DNA of 64,000 bases from Rotaria socialis (taxonomy: Eukaryota > Rotifera > Eurotatoria > Philodinida > Philodinidae). The translations under genes and the position numbers were made by a program. Below, piece by piece: positions 9,320 through 22,722 of the stretch (the stretch's first letter is position 1; each line of letters opens with the position of its first letter). The notes under the pieces were generated by a model. That model did no database searches. It worked only from the letters and a program-made list of their open reading frames with translations, and had not been told where the DNA came from. The stretch is taken from NCBI GenBank assembly GCA_905331475.1, contig CAJNYU010003002.1, positions 1 through 64,000 of the forward strand, given 5' to 3'.

Positions 9320-12300
9320 TCGCTCTTAATATATCTCTCTTTCATTCCTTATATATCTTTTCATTCTATAGATTTATATTAAAGTGGTTAAATAGAAAAG
9401 ATTCGATAAATAAGCAACTAAGATCACATAAGAACATTAAGAGAGAAATAAAGTCACAACGAAAAAGCACTTAGATGCAAAACAATTGTTGCGATGGGTG
9501 AAGACAAGTTGTATCTTTATTATTTGTTTCCACAGCATCAGTTTCTTTGAAAAAGAATTGACTGACTAGCTATTTCTCTATAACGGGCGAAAGATCTTTT
9601 TTTTTGACTATAATTAGACATGCCATCTTTATTGTGGATGCTGAAAACTATAAAAGAACTTGGTTGGAAATAACTAGAAAAGATTCTTTTCTTTCTTTAT
9701 AGTTTTTTCTTCTTCTTATTTATTAGAATTAGCATATGTTAAGTAACGCATATCGATATTTATACAAAAATAGATTTCAAAGATTTTCTGTGATCTTTTT
9801 CTTAATAATAATCATGCTAGTAATAATAATGTTTTCCACTATAACATACAACGTAGTGTCCTGGCAAATCCCAAGGGGGATGTCCTTTGCAAATAATTTT
9901 TTTGCTGGAACCCTGACAAGTGCTGCAATGTATGACTATAGTTAGCATTCTTTTCCTGTTTTCTTTTTGTGCGTATGACAACCAAAGCATAATTCTTTTG
10001 ATATCGCTATTATAAGTCTGCTTGTTGTTCATCTGTTTGAATCGATCAATCATTTTTGCATCTCGCTTATTTTCTCTCTTTCTCTTTCTCTACTATTCCT
10101 CTCTGCCTTTTCTTGTTTTACCTGTGAACACTTAACCTATGCTACTGTTAAAGACTGGACGTAAATGAGAAAGTTTGCTTGTTTATGCTTGACAAATTCA
10201 TAGACATCCGGTCTTGCTACCAAACAAATAAATGTCTTTACCCAAAAGCTGACATTGCATTCGTGGAACAATAAGTAGAGATTGGAAAAGAAGAGAAAGA
10301 TGAAGAGAAAGATGCTTGCTCAAAATCTTAACTACTAATATCCCTGACAGAGCAACATGAGAGAAAATGAGTGAGTGAGTGAAGAAACAGTATAGAAACA
10401 AAGTTGTTCTCTTCTTTTTCTTTTACTTCGTTTTCTCCTATGCTTTTGTGTCTATATCCCTTGGTGTGCCGTCTCCTTCTGTAATGGTTGAAATATGTTC
10501 TCCTGCTCATAGTTTGGGTATCGGAGCCGATCAATAATATGCAAACGATCGAGAATTACTGCCGTTGTCGGCATCTTTGCGCGTTCTCCCTCTTACTCCT
10601 TCTCTATTTCGCTTTTCCACTTGTGCTGTTAGTCGGAAAAACTTCTGTCAGAAAGTCTACTATCCTGGTGTATTTGCACAAATCGTATTATAATCCCATT
10701 GTCGCTATTTGCCACTCTACCAGGAGCCATTGGCGCGAATATATTTTCCTGTTTTACCTTATCGGAGTTGTTAAAACATTATGAGAATTATTGAAGCATG
10801 TCTGATAGCTTCGTAGTTATTCTTCCCTTTACTTTAGAATAAAAGCTACGCTTATCAGATGAGTTAAATAGAGAAGAATAGAAAATAGGACATAATTTTT
10901 CTTCTTCTTCTTCTTCTTCTTCTTGTTTTGTTACTATTTGATAATATTCCGTTGTATAGATTAAAAAACTCATTCATGGTGTTATTTTCTTTTGTTTTTG
11001 TTGTTGAAGTACCATTCATAGTTATTTTTGTTCACCTATTTAGACAAAAGACTAGTTTTTATTCTTAAGTGCATAGGAGTCTTTGAGTTGCAATAGTTAT
11101 ATGTGAAAAGATTCAAAATTCGAGGCTATCACAATCTGTTTACGATTGACAACCCTTTTGTTGCATGGGTATCATTTTTACATGCTATAACTGTCTCATT
11201 TGTTCTTTTATTAATGCTCACGCACATTTGTTTTACTAAGCAAGTAAGTAAACGAACCAGTAAAAATAATAAGAAAAGAAATACTTTTTTTTTATACCAA
11301 TAGAAGAAAAAAAGAAGAAGAAGTTTCAAAGTCACTAAAACGATCATTCTTTCATTTATTCATCCATGCATGCACATAGATGACTACTTGTATGTCTCTT
11401 GAGTTATATTAATGTAGTCCATTGTAGTTCAGTAAATAACTATCTGTTTTCTTAATAGAAATTAATAAAAATAAATAAATAATTAAAAAATTAAATCATT
11501 TCTATATCTTCAGAAGATTTATCATAGATTTATTTTTTACTCAATATTTTTTTGCTAATACATACGTATGTCAGAATATTCTGTGTAAATATGATGGACG
11601 CTAGATCAATCTGGTTCTCATTGCTTTATGATGATTATCATATCAATAATAGGAGCAATATCTGTCGCTTAATGACTAACCACCGTTTTTCAAGGAATTA
11701 ACGATGGTAAGAAAATGCATGATCAATATTCTTCTATTTTCTCACTTTTCTTTTTCATATACGATGGAAATAGTAGAGAACAAAAATATTGAGTTTTTCA
11801 AGATAAGACCACCACTTGGATCCGGTGAATAATCAAAAGAGAACATTTTTTCAGATCGTATTTTGTAATTTTGTTTCTTTTTTTCTGCTTCTTATCGATG
11901 CACTCGTTCGAATTCGTAGGTTTCCTAACGTCTTTATACATAAATACATAAAAAGAAAAAAGAAAAAAAACGTCATCTTCATCTCTAGAGAAAACAATCC
12001 CAGTTATTAACGCGATCGATGTTCTAACAAAAGAAGGGTATTTTCGGCTATTTGTTTATTTATCTATGTGTATGAGCGATTGTTGAGTTTTTCTGCATTT
12101 TTTGTATGAGTGTAATGTACTACGTTGCCACAGAACTTGTCTTTGGGATTAGTGAGAGTCTATATAAAACGAGTAGATAGATAAATACACAAGACAGATA
12201 TGTTAACATTTATGTACAGAGATAAAAATAGATTGAAGAACACAAGCTCTACATTTCAATCAAACGATAATCGATCTCAAGATATTTTCATAATTATCTT

Positions 12301-12481
12301 CTTATTCCTATATGTCAACAAGAAAGTAGATCCTTGTATATATACAAAAAAAAACATTTCCAATATCGTACAAAAAGAAAAGAAAACCAGAGCAAGAGCT
12401 GAGAGACTCATATCATTGAGTATATTTCAATATTTTTTTCTACATCATTCAGATCTGTGTTAAATTACGAAAATAAGCAAG

Positions 12482-12535
<54 letters not shown>

Positions 12536-13926
12536 GGATCATGATGCTGATTGTCAGTATCCTGCTGTTTCTACTATTCCATGTTGCTCTAATATAGATA
12601 CCTTTTCATTTTTCTTCTGCTTCTACCACCATAGGTTCCCATAAATCATGATTTTACCGTAAGAATACGTGGGTGTGCCGGAAAAGATCATTATCCATCG
12701 TTTAACGATAGTAATGGAGTAGCCTACAGTGATCACAGTCGATGGATAATTTATCTATTCATCATCATTTAATGTTTGCTTCTCTGTCTGTTTTCTTTTG
12801 GTATCTCTATCATATTTCCCATTGCGTGTACAAAATCTATTCGAATGCATTACTTGTTATTTGACAATGACTAGAAGCATGATTCGTGCATGTAGTAGTA
12901 ATACTAATAGTTATAAAGAAAAAATAAACAACAACTGGATCTATAGAAAAATTTCAATTTGTATATTATATCAATCGTAAATAATCAAAGTGAATTAGTC
13001 AACCAGGGTAGAATCAAAAAGTTATGATATTGCTGATTATTTCGCTGCTATTCCTTTCCTTGATGGGTACTAATAAATGAGAAAGTCGGGCTTCAATTAG
13101 AGTGACTTCATTTATTTTCTCTAAGCATATACAAATAGACATTATAAAAAAAAGAAAGCAATTGTAATTTTACTATTTTTCTAGGATGACAAAAAAAGAA
13201 AAAGAAAAAGAAAAATAACTCAGCAAAATACAAATAACCATTTTTCTTTTTTTGTTAACAAGATTTTTGGCAGTATCAAGATTCTTCTTCCTTCTTCTTT
13301 TCTTCTTCTTCTTCTTCCTTGATAGGTTTCTTTTTGTTCTTCTATTTTTTTGATCAAATCAATAACAATGCTGATTATGCTGCTTTACAATCATATACAA
13401 TGAAAAAGCATGATGTTGACATTCTAACAGTAAACGAGAAGTACCAACAGCAGTCAAACGGAACGGTAATAGTAATTGAACATTAGACGATATCTTTTCG
13501 TCAACATCATCCTTTTTCTCTTATTCTCTTTCTGTCTCTCTCTCTGTCTCATATTCACATTCTACTCTCCTTCTCTTCATACGTCGAAACGACGACGTTT
13601 GCTCCTCACGCATGATCGTCTCAAAATGAGACATGCTACATCATGGCGAAAGAATCAATCAGGAGATGACGCTTTCGGCAGACCGCTTGAAACTTCGACT
13701 ACAACTGCTAACACCGTTCTGGCATTTCTTTATTTATCGTCAAGAAAGCCAACAACTATTCATATTAAATTTGAAACCAGTCTTTTTCATCAACGTGCAA
13801 TCGAGCACATTATCTTCATCTTCATTATCATTATTTGCCAGAAGCATAATAATCGTCTTCAATCTTACGTCTCTTGCTTATCATTTATATATTTTTTTTT
13901 TCTTTATTCACTTCTCATTGTTCGTC
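9320..13926. other. Long gene-poor region upstream of the receptor gene
   Basis: AT-rich sequence with homopolymer and CTT/CT runs (10900-10925, 12490-12534, 13285-13320). Open frames are short and Ile/Phe/Lys-rich, and none resembles a protein I know. A segment at 9850-9945 has higher GC and may be an unidentified repeat fragment. The part next to 13927 may hold untranslated exons and promoter of the GPCR, but I cannot point to them. Confidence 0.45.
12490..12534. repeat. (CT)n microsatellite
   Basis: About 22 uninterrupted CT units. Confidence 0.95.
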
Positions 13927-16814
13927 ATGCAACAATTATTGAATGATACTGCTTCGTGGAATATAGTCGATCCGCCGCTTCCAGTACCTTTATTTTATAA
14001 TTCAAATGTATATGATACTTTATCATATGGCATCAATAAACTAATAGATTTAAATAATCCAATTACACCGATATATATTGACCATTTTTCATCATTACCA
14101 ACAACAACAGTATCAATTGAAACAAATAAACTTAATTATTGGGCATTTGCACTGATATTTTTTCCTATATTTACAATTTTTGGCAATGTACTTGTTGTTG
14201 TTAGTGTCTATCGTGAAAAATCTTTACATACAATAACAAATTATTTCGTTGTATCACTTGCAATATCTGATATAACTGTTGCTGCTGTTGTTATGCCATT
14301 TGCTATTTATCTAGAGGTAAGCTGTAAAATAATTGAAAAGAAATCCAAATCAACTAATCCTAATCGCTTTTACATCTTTTTATCATTGACATGACAGGGA
14401 ACATTTTATTGATGTAAAAAAGATTACATATAAATATACTGAATTTCGACATTTATTTGTATCATTTACATATCTGATAAGTTTAAGATAATTTCTTTTG
14501 AAATTAAAAACAAATTTTTTTATTGTAAGCCGAAATTCTTGGTGTAATTTTATGTGTAACTATTCACATATTTTTGATCATATGTTAGTCAAGAATATAA
14601 TTGTGTAAGGGAAAAAAAATGATTAACGATATCCTGTAGGAAAAAAGCGGAAGTATCTATCCATCATTGAACTTAAGCTGTTTCCTATTGACATCCGAGA
14701 GGTGAATATATACTTCACTTGAATAACTATTTTTTCTTCATAAATATTCATACAAAAGAAAACATGAAGAGCTATTAACTTGTATTTATCTTATCTTAGA
14801 AAAATAAATAGCTACTAGTTTTTTAGTTAAACTCAAAATATAAAAATGATATAACATTCATACGTTTGAACTTTGTCACACAACAGACATTTCTAAAACA
14901 AAACAAAATAATTTCTTATTTTAGTTTAATCGAGTATGGGAACTATCTGAACGTTTATGTGATTTTTGGGTGGCCTCTGATTGTATGGCTTGTACAGCAT
15001 CAATATTAAATTTAGTATGAAAAGAAAATTTAATTGCTTCGATAACTCATCGACTGCCTTTCTTCTTATGTTGTTTTAGGTTGCCATTGCAGTTGATCGG
15101 TAAAATGAGATTTTTTTCTTATTAAAATTTTTTAATTCAACTTTTTGATTTGTTATTCTGAATACTAGTTATATTGCCGTAACAAAACCACTCAAATATG
15201 CTCGACATAAAAATTCAAAACGCGTTGCCATTATGATTGTTATCGTATGGCTTGTTTCATTTTTTATTGCTTTACCTATTGTCAGGTAAAAGAATAAGAT
15301 TTTGTCGAAAAAGCTAGAAATAAATTTTTCGTAAAACTTTTATTTCCCTTTTGTTTTTAGTGGTGTAAATAAATCAGATGTTGCGGCTTATCCACGTGTT
15401 CCCCATCAATGCGCCTTCTTCAATAATAAATTTCTTATTTTTTCTTCGCTTGGTTCATTTTTCATTCCATGTATTATTATATTTGCTATTTACTATCGAA
15501 TATTTATGGTTATTATGGCACGTGCAAGAAAAAATCGTAAACAATGGAGACCTAAAACTGCTATTGAATCAGCTGCAGCACAGCATCGTTCAAATGCAGA
15601 TCATTTATTGACATCATTGTTACAGAATATACCTAGTACAAATCATGCAGCAATTCTGAACGATAAAAATGTCAATGCGACATCTTCAATATCAAATAAA
15701 CCTCAGACAATAACAAATCCATCAGTGCCTTTATCGAATACGAATAATAATAATAATAATAACATTGAATGTAATACTTTAATGATGCAATTATCTGCAT
15801 CCACATTAACACCACACGTGCATCCATCGATAAATGTTATATCATCATCTGGTGATCCAGTAGATGATGACGAACGTGATGATATTGCCTTATTTATTCA
15901 TGATGAACAAAAGAGAAATAATAATAATAATAATACTAGTAATCATTGTTACCAAGAACATGAAAATCCTATTGAAATTTTACCGTCAATACCGATGGTA
16001 TCCAATATAAAATCGAATAACTCGGCGCCTTTCAAAACAACGACACGTATTTCACAGACTGCAACGCATCATGATGATTATCATTATCCAGCCAACAATT
16101 TTAAAACACGTTTAAAAACGAACCCCGATGCTCATACTACAACAATAACAACGAATACCACACAACCAACTAATCATAAAAATGTAAAACGAAAAGCTTA
16201 TTCTCGTATGAAAAAGGAACGTAAAGCAACACAAACACTTATAATCGTGCTAAGTATGTCTAAAACCAGGACAAAAAAAGATTTCTTCTCGCCTTCAGTT
16301 TTTGTTTACATAGCAATTTCAACAAATTCGAGTATATAAATATTGAAATGTAGTAATATGATGATGATAGACATTCATATTTGCAATTCTGTAAAAAACG
16401 AATGCCAAGTTAAGTGGTCTCAATGGGTTACTTCCTATTGACTACAGTGACATTCACGAGTACCAACTTTAATGAATTGAAAGAAGAAGAAAAGAACAAA
16501 ATAAATACAATAGATTATTTCAGCTTAGGATTCTTTAGTTTAGCTATCTATTTTGTTTCTCTTTAGTTTGCTTCCTAGTATGTTGGTTACCATTCTTTGT
16601 GCTCAACAACTTGGTAAACGCTATTGTTAAACTATCGAAGAAATCGGAAACTTTATTAATCCAAGATTTTACTTTATCCTTATGTGTATGGTTAGGATAT
16701 GTTAATTCATTTTTAAATCCGATTATTTATACAATATTTAATCTTGAATTTCGCAAAGCATTTGCAAAAATTCTATTTTCTCCATGTAGATTATCTACTA
16801 ACTCATCTTCTTAA
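13927..16814 (+). CDS. D2-like dopamine receptor (class A GPCR)
   Basis: Six exons: 13927-14316, 14925-15014, 15080-15099, 15169-15285, 15361-16253, 16567-16814; 585 residues. TM1 contains GNVLVVV and TM2 VVSLAISDITVAAVVMPFAI. TM3 has the ligand-binding Asp and following block (ASDCMACTASILNLVAIAVD) and then DRY, split by the intron between the Arg codon bases. Cys seven residues before that Asp pairs in the family with the Cys in PHQCAFF of loop 2. TM5 has FSSLGSFFIP, TM6 CWLPFF and TM7 NPIIY. The CTASILNL block and the very long third intracellular loop with a short C-tail are D2-like (Gi-coupled in known members). The loop has Asn runs coded by AAT repeats. The start is the Met before LLNDTASW, a glycosylation sequon. 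The frame stays open further upstream to 13633, so an earlier start is possible. Confidence 0.88.
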
Positions 16815-17736
16815 TTAAAAACCGGTTTATTTTCTTCTTCTTCTTCTTCTTCTTCTTTGTTTTTTCTTCTCTTGTTGTTTACATGTTTATTTCACATCGA
16901 CTACACCACCGCATTTGTGATGTGTGAAAGTGTTTTGTAGCTGGTAAATCCTATCTAACCGTGTTTTCTATTTTTGAAAAAGAACGATGTTTAAAGAAAA
17001 ACGAAACAGATCATTTTTTAAATTATTATTTCAACATTGATATCCCGTGTAAACAGTTTTATTCAAAAAAGTGATTGTTAAGTACTTTCAATAGTAGGTT
17101 TTACGCGGTGTAAAGTACTTATAAGTGAATCTTTTCAAGTATTTTTCATACTTCTTGACTAAAAAGTACTGATAAGTACTTTTGAAAGTAAGAAAAGTAT
17201 GATAAAGTACTATAGAAAGTGGGAAAATGATCAGAAAGTACCATACAAAGTGAAAAATAGTAAGAGAGGTTACTTTATTTTACTTTATTACTATTAAAAG
17301 CGATTAAAAGTGATTTTTGGTTCAATTGTTTTTTTTTTACATGGGATGACATCAACAAGTAAAATTAAGTTAAAGAGTGCATACTACTTTGTATTGCTGA
17401 TTTGATTTACCCACACCCACAAGTAAGATATTGCGTTCTGTATTATTTTTTCTTCTATAATATATCGATAGATTTCTATCAGTTCTCAAGAGAAATATTA
17501 TTGCTTTCTTTGTAATAAAAATATCTATGGAGAGCACAGTAGATTACTGATGTTGTCGCGTGATTAGTTCTATGGAACAGCAATCGTGCTTGAGATCCAA
17601 GCACAGATAAGACGATGATTATTTTAAATCATTTTTTTTTATTAAAAAACATTCAACAAGATAAGAAAGAGAACAGAAAAAGATTGCATGAAGAGTCAAC
17701 GTTCGTCGTACAACTGCTCTCCGAGCTTATTTAGTA
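16815..17736. other. Intergenic region between convergent receptor and homeobox genes
   Basis: It begins with a TTC run (about 16833-16856) just after the receptor stop, presumably 3' UTR, and holds the AAAGTACT-rich repeat at 17050-17315. A TGTGGG-type motif appears once as its complement near 17411. I see nothing else. Confidence 0.5.
17050..17315. repeat. AAAGTACT-rich dispersed repeat
   Basis: The octamer-like core AAAGTACT(T) or its complement recurs at least six times, often with GAAAGT beside it, and AAAAGTGATT occurs near both ends. It is possibly a small non-autonomous transposon. No target duplication was identified. Confidence 0.4.
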
Positions 17737-19013
17737 TTACATTGACGGAAGATGTTCAGGCAGTATGGAAGTACATGGCGACGAAGGAGATGATGATAAA
17801 TTCATCGAACATGAACTAAAGAAAATTCATTCATAAATTAATAATTAATAATGATTTCAACTTACGATTGATGCCATTGTGTCGAGCTCAAATAAGCTGC
17901 ATTATTATTCGTATTCCACATGGGACTTGCGTTAGAACTGAAAGAATAGATCATAAATCTAAATTTTTTGTACACAATTTGAAAACAATCTTACTCGTAA
18001 AAAGTTGGCACATGAGGATTTCCTGTATACGACGTTGCCGTTCGATTATCAGCAATTGGAGATGGCCAAAAATATGGTGAATAATACGATGTCGGTGAGT
18101 CATAGGATTGTGATGGTACAGCTGATGATACAGGAATCGAGTGCTAGAAAAATATTATTGTTAAAGAATATATGCTACAATTATTTTTATTCATAACATA
18201 CTGTTATTCTCTTTATAGCCTCATTTGACGATGATGAAGATTTTGGTTTTTGTTGTCTCTTATAACGTGAACGTCGATTTTGAAACCAAATCTAAGAATA
18301 GATTAAAATCATATTTTATTTTCTCCGAACAATGAAAAAAAAAACCAACAACTTCTTACGGAAATTTTTTCATGCCGAACATCGAGCATCTCAGCAAGGG
18401 CATCAACAGTCGTTACTTCTGGATAATGATTATCGTCGAAAGCTTCTTCCAAGATTTGTAACTAATTAAATGCAAAGACGAATTTATAAAATATTAATAC
18501 ATTGTATCGATAGTTTTTACTTGTTGATTTGTATATTGAATTCTAGTACGTTTGACATAAGGTAAACGTGGTTTACTATCAACGAATGACTTTTCTGACA
18601 ATCTTGAATCTGTTTCTAAAAACTCAAAAACACAATAAGATTGATATATTTTTCGAATCTAAAATATACCTTTTTTCTCTAGTTCTTGCCTCATTGATAA
18701 TGGTTGTGGTGAAGGAATACGACTGGGTGTCGGTGGAGTAGGGGTACGAGACAGATAACCGGAATCAGCAAAACCACTAGTATTGTTATTGTTGTTACTA
18801 CTATTATGATACATATCGAATGATGGATGTGGTGGTGTATTAACTAAATAATAATAAAATATTAATTACAAGAATGTACAATTTTTTGTTTGTCTTCTTT
18901 GAAAACTCACCAGATATATTTGTGTTAAACGAAACACTAACATTAGGTTGATAACCATGAGGATCATAGTACCAATAAGGATTCACCGATGGTGGACCGG
19001 AATAAGCAGACAT
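17737..19013 (-). CDS. Paired-type (PRD-class, Q50) homeobox transcription factor
   Basis: Eight exons on the minus strand: 18911-19013, 18670-18843, 18521-18615, 18360-18461, 18202-18291, 17995-18143, 17866-17937, 17737-17815; 287 residues. The homeodomain spans roughly residues 115-174. Helix 1 includes QQLQILEEAFDDNHYPEV (the NxYP motif is typical of paired-like domains). Helix 3 is KISIWFQNRRSRYKRQ, with W48, F49, Q50, N51 and R53 present. No paired box and no clear octapeptide or OAR motif were found. The N-terminus is rich in Tyr, Pro, Ser and Asn and contains TPTPPTPSRIPSPQP, the C-terminus is Ser/Tyr-rich, and both look disordered. The start chosen is the only Met of the first exon. 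The frame is open upstream to an acceptor-like TTTTATAG, so a further coding exon is possible. I cannot assign it to a named family with confidence; it is divergent. Confidence 0.82.
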
Positions 19014-21300
19014 CACTCTTGTTGTTGGATTATGTCTCTATAAAAGAATAGATAGATAGTTGAATTGTGAAATGAACGTGAAATTCGAACTAATTGATCT
19101 TATATATCTTTGTGAGAATTTTCTTTTTTCGTTTTTCTCTCAATTGAATTCGACCAACAAAATATTTTCTCTCTTTCAATTTCAGAGAACATCAACCAAT
19201 AATTGTTTATTTCGTTTCGTTCATGTCTTGTCTAGTTTGAACATCATCAACAGCTTGAAAAGAAAAAAGGAAAGATATATCATTAACGATGACGACATTT
19301 TATGCTGGTGCGCAAGCTGGAAGAAATCAAACATTCTAGCGTTTTGTATTAGATCATTTAAGGAAAATGTGTTAAAAACACTTTTTTATTCAAAACAAAA
19401 AAAATTTTTCTAGAATTTTGAGTAATCCTTGTTCTGGACAACTAAGAAGATTTGTTCGTATAAGATTTTCTTGAAGCTTATCGATTCGAATTGATCAATA
19501 TGTGATTGGTAATCATTAATTATATCGATAATCCTCTTTTCACTTCTTCTAATGGTGATTTAATTTAAACTATAATAATTGACAACATGACAAGAAGCTT
19601 CTCGTGTTGTCAATTTTATCTAAGGCACGACTGATATTCAAAATCAGATGAAAAGGAAAAAAAGAATTGTCATTTTGCTGATCGAATGAATATTTGATGT
19701 AATGATTATACGTCTCTGTAAATTTACATACAAGAAAGAATATTTTCAAAATGAATAATAATAAGAATAATAGGAATTATGTGAACGACTTTGTTGCTGT
19801 ACTTGATTTGTGAATTTTGAATTAAACCATTTTCCAACCAAGTCATAAAATCCAAAAAGTTTTGTTTCAAATGCATAAATTAAATTGGTTTTTCGGCATA
19901 TTTAAAATACGGAAAACTCGAAACAAATTGACACCTTTTTTCATCGTCGTTTTTTTTTTGTTTTGAAATACATAGTTTACCAACACTATTACACTTCATT
20001 AGTCAAAGATGAACAATCATTCTAGTTGTTCGTTAATTGAAAAGTTATCTGTCTGCCATTGACATAATAGCCTTGTCAACAAGCTGTGTATGTATGACAA
20101 TTTTTCTTTTATTGACTATTTTCATTAAGTTCAAATAGGAATACAATCTGGTGTAAATGTTCGTCTTCATTTGTTCCTCTCTCTTGCTCTCCTTGTCTAA
20201 TGAGTGTGAATCGCCGTTTGATGCTATGCATAGTATGTGTGTGATTGAAATACTCATTGTATACGTCAACGACTTTCTCAGCTTTATTTATGCGTTGATG
20301 CGAGCAAAATAGCGATCATGATCATGATATCATTTTTTTGTAAACAGCTATATTTCGATAAAACAACAATAATACATTACGTTAATAATGTTTCATGTTT
20401 TAAAGTAATTGTAAGCAAAAATCTTATTCAAATGATGTTTGTCTTTATTAGCATTTACACGCTTAGAAGCCATTAGTCAAAAGTAACCTTTAATGTATCA
20501 TTAATCATTATGTTGAAGTAGGCAAGACTTGCTTGTACTGTTTTAATTATCAATTAGGAGAAAAATAAGAGGAGCATTTTTTGTGGCCTGTTCGCTGATC
20601 GTAGAAATTTTATTTATGAGCCAGTTTCATGATGCTTAGTCGACGTTATGAAGTTTGAATTGGATTCAATGCTTAATAGATTATTTATAGAATGAACATA
20701 GCAATAAGTAATTGTTAATCATGTGCTCTGCTTATGCGGAAGACTAAATTTAAGATAGCGTTTTTTCAATAGGATACAAAAGAATCAAGTAAAAGAAATC
20801 CATCGTTGGTCATCAATGATGAAATCTCTTTTCTGGCATCTGATAATGATTGTAGAAATGCTTTTATACGAATTTCTAACTGAAAAAAACCATCGTTTTT
20901 GTGTTACTGCAGATTTTATATTGATAGTAGAATCTATTTTTCAACAAAATCATTAGATTGGAATAAGTCAGCTTCAATGTATTCAATATCTGATCGCTGC
21001 TCTTGCAAAAGTCACATCTAATAAAAGATTCATTTGTTAATCTCCACTAATAATTATATTTCTCTTAAGTAATAATATTAACTAAAGCTGAATGCAAAGT
21101 CTATTGTCGATGTTGACTAAAGTAAAACAAAATACTTTTTCTTTGCTTTGAACTCTACAATTCACAAAAAGATTGCATTCAGTGAATTTTGTATAGGTAA
21201 AAACAGTTTATAAAACTAGTTCATTAAAAGTTCTTCGTATATTTTCATAACTAAGTTCTACAAATAAATAGAATTTCAAGATCAGTGGAAAATAATCTAC
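19014..21300. other. Gene-poor AT-rich stretch upstream of the homeobox gene
   Basis: It presumably contains the promoter and regulatory region of the homeobox gene. I see no coding exon, RNA gene or complete repeat. Confidence 0.45.
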
Positions 21301-21760
21301 TCTTTGTTGTGTACTCAAAAAGTGAGTGCACTAGATTCGGTCAGTGTGTCCGTCCGTCCGTCCGTCCATTAACACGATAACTTTTGAAAGCCTCATTCAA
21401 TTGTCATGAAATTTTGTACACAGAATGATCTCATCAATATCTCAGTCGAGTTCNNNNNNNCGGTGGGGGTACAGAGGCTTTTTCAAAAACAATTTTTTTC
21501 AAAATTATTCACAGCATATATAAATCGACTCAGTTTTTAACACTGATTCCGAATGTGATATTAGTTTTTTTGAACCAAATCGTAGTTTTCTAACAAAACA
21601 TCGCCTGAGAAAAGGTCTCAAAATGAACAAAAACTGCATTCAGAAGCCAAATTGCCTAGATATGCCTCAGATGACCAGTAGTTTTGGAATTTTCCAAATG
21701 CCTGGCTTTGTAGCTAGGCAACAAGACTATCGAAACGTAAAAATCCGAACTCGATAGCTA
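21300..21760. repeat. Dispersed repeat fragment with CCGT tandem units and assembly gap
   Basis: A run of CCGT units (GTCCGTCCGTCCGTCC) is followed by non-coding repeat-like sequence and a seven-base N gap (21454-21460). The GC-richer composition differs from the surroundings. Ends and family are unknown. Confidence 0.4.
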
Positions 21761-22088
21761 TTAATATTGGTGATTTATTAGGAAAATACTGATGCCTATA
21801 TCTATCATATATCTCTTATAGGTTCATGAGGTTGCTTACGATCGTAATCCCACTAGATACAAATGTAAATCCATTCAAAAATAACTCTTCTTACCCAGTT
21901 TTCCAAGCTAAACACGAATCTGAATTCAATTTTTGTGATTTCTACAGATATTATATCACTCTGAGAATAGAATCATTGGTCACCGGATAGGGTCACATAC
22001 AGTGTGGTCAATGTTAACTTAGCACGTCTGTATTTTCTCCTTGCAATTTAGTGAAAAGGGAAATATCTTGATGGGATCTATGTCTTAT

Positions 22089-22277
22089 ATAATAAATGCG
22101 AAAACCTCGGATTTAAATCCGAGTGTTATGAGTACTTCAAAAAGTGAAAAAGTATATTCACTTTGTTCTTTATTTTCTTAGATAGGTTGATCAAAATCAA
22201 TTTATCATCAATTAGTTTTAATTTTTGAAGTACACATAACAGTCGGATTTAAATCCGATGTTTCTACATTTATTATT
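22089..22277. mobile_element. 189-bp MITE with inverted repeats
   Basis: The left arm (AATAAATG, CGGATTTAAATCCG, then TGTTATGAGTACTTCAAAAA) and right arm (TTTTTGAAGTAC, CGGATTTAAATCCG, CATTTATTATT) are reverse complements over about 55 bases with few changes. Each arm contains the 14-base self-complementary CGGATTTAAATCCG. There is no coding sequence. A TA flank on each side is possible, which would fit a Tc1-mariner-type origin, but this is not certain. Confidence 0.7.
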
Positions 22278-22644
22278 ACTTGATAGTAGATGTGGTTGAT
22301 TTAAAAATAGTTCGATATCCAGTGAGTTTGAAGGATCTCCTTCATATACTATTAGCAAGCACCATTTCATTTCATTTTACCAACTGAAAACAAAGTAAAC
22401 TAGTCCTTGTGAGAATAATATCCATTTGCAATCGCACTTTATTTTACAATGCTCTTTATTATTGTTATTAGAGAAAACATTTTATGAAAAACTATATTTT
22501 CATAATTGATGTAAAAATTAATTTTCTTACATTCAATCGGATACCTACTGAAATTTCAAAACTTTATGTGTGCGATTGTGATTTGCTTTATTGTATTCGA
22601 TGTTTTGAAAACTTCACTTGTTGTTAACAAAAGAAAAATTAATT

Positions 22645-22722
22645 TACAAATTAAAAATTAAAAATTAAAATAAATAATATTCGTAAAAACAATAGGTAAT
22701 CAACAGTGTAATCAGATCTCTA
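22645..22722 (+). repeat. Copy 1 of a near-perfect inverted duplication
   Basis: This stretch is essentially identical to the reverse complement of 24057-24132, about 1.3 kb away. The second copy abuts a single N. See findings: a gap-filling artefact is likely. Confidence 0.8.

Noticed and set aside
9235-9474. 79-codon frame over the tRNA-like sequence
   Set aside because: It overlaps the tRNA-like part and the inverted repeat and continues into low-complexity sequence. No coding signal.
10488-10784. 98-codon frame with hydrophobic segments
   Set aside because: Ile/Leu/Phe-rich frame in AT-rich DNA without family motifs, splice context or coding bias.
17868-18196. Plus-strand frames over the homeobox gene
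   Set aside because: Antisense shadows of the C-terminal exons; they run over splice sites of the minus-strand gene.
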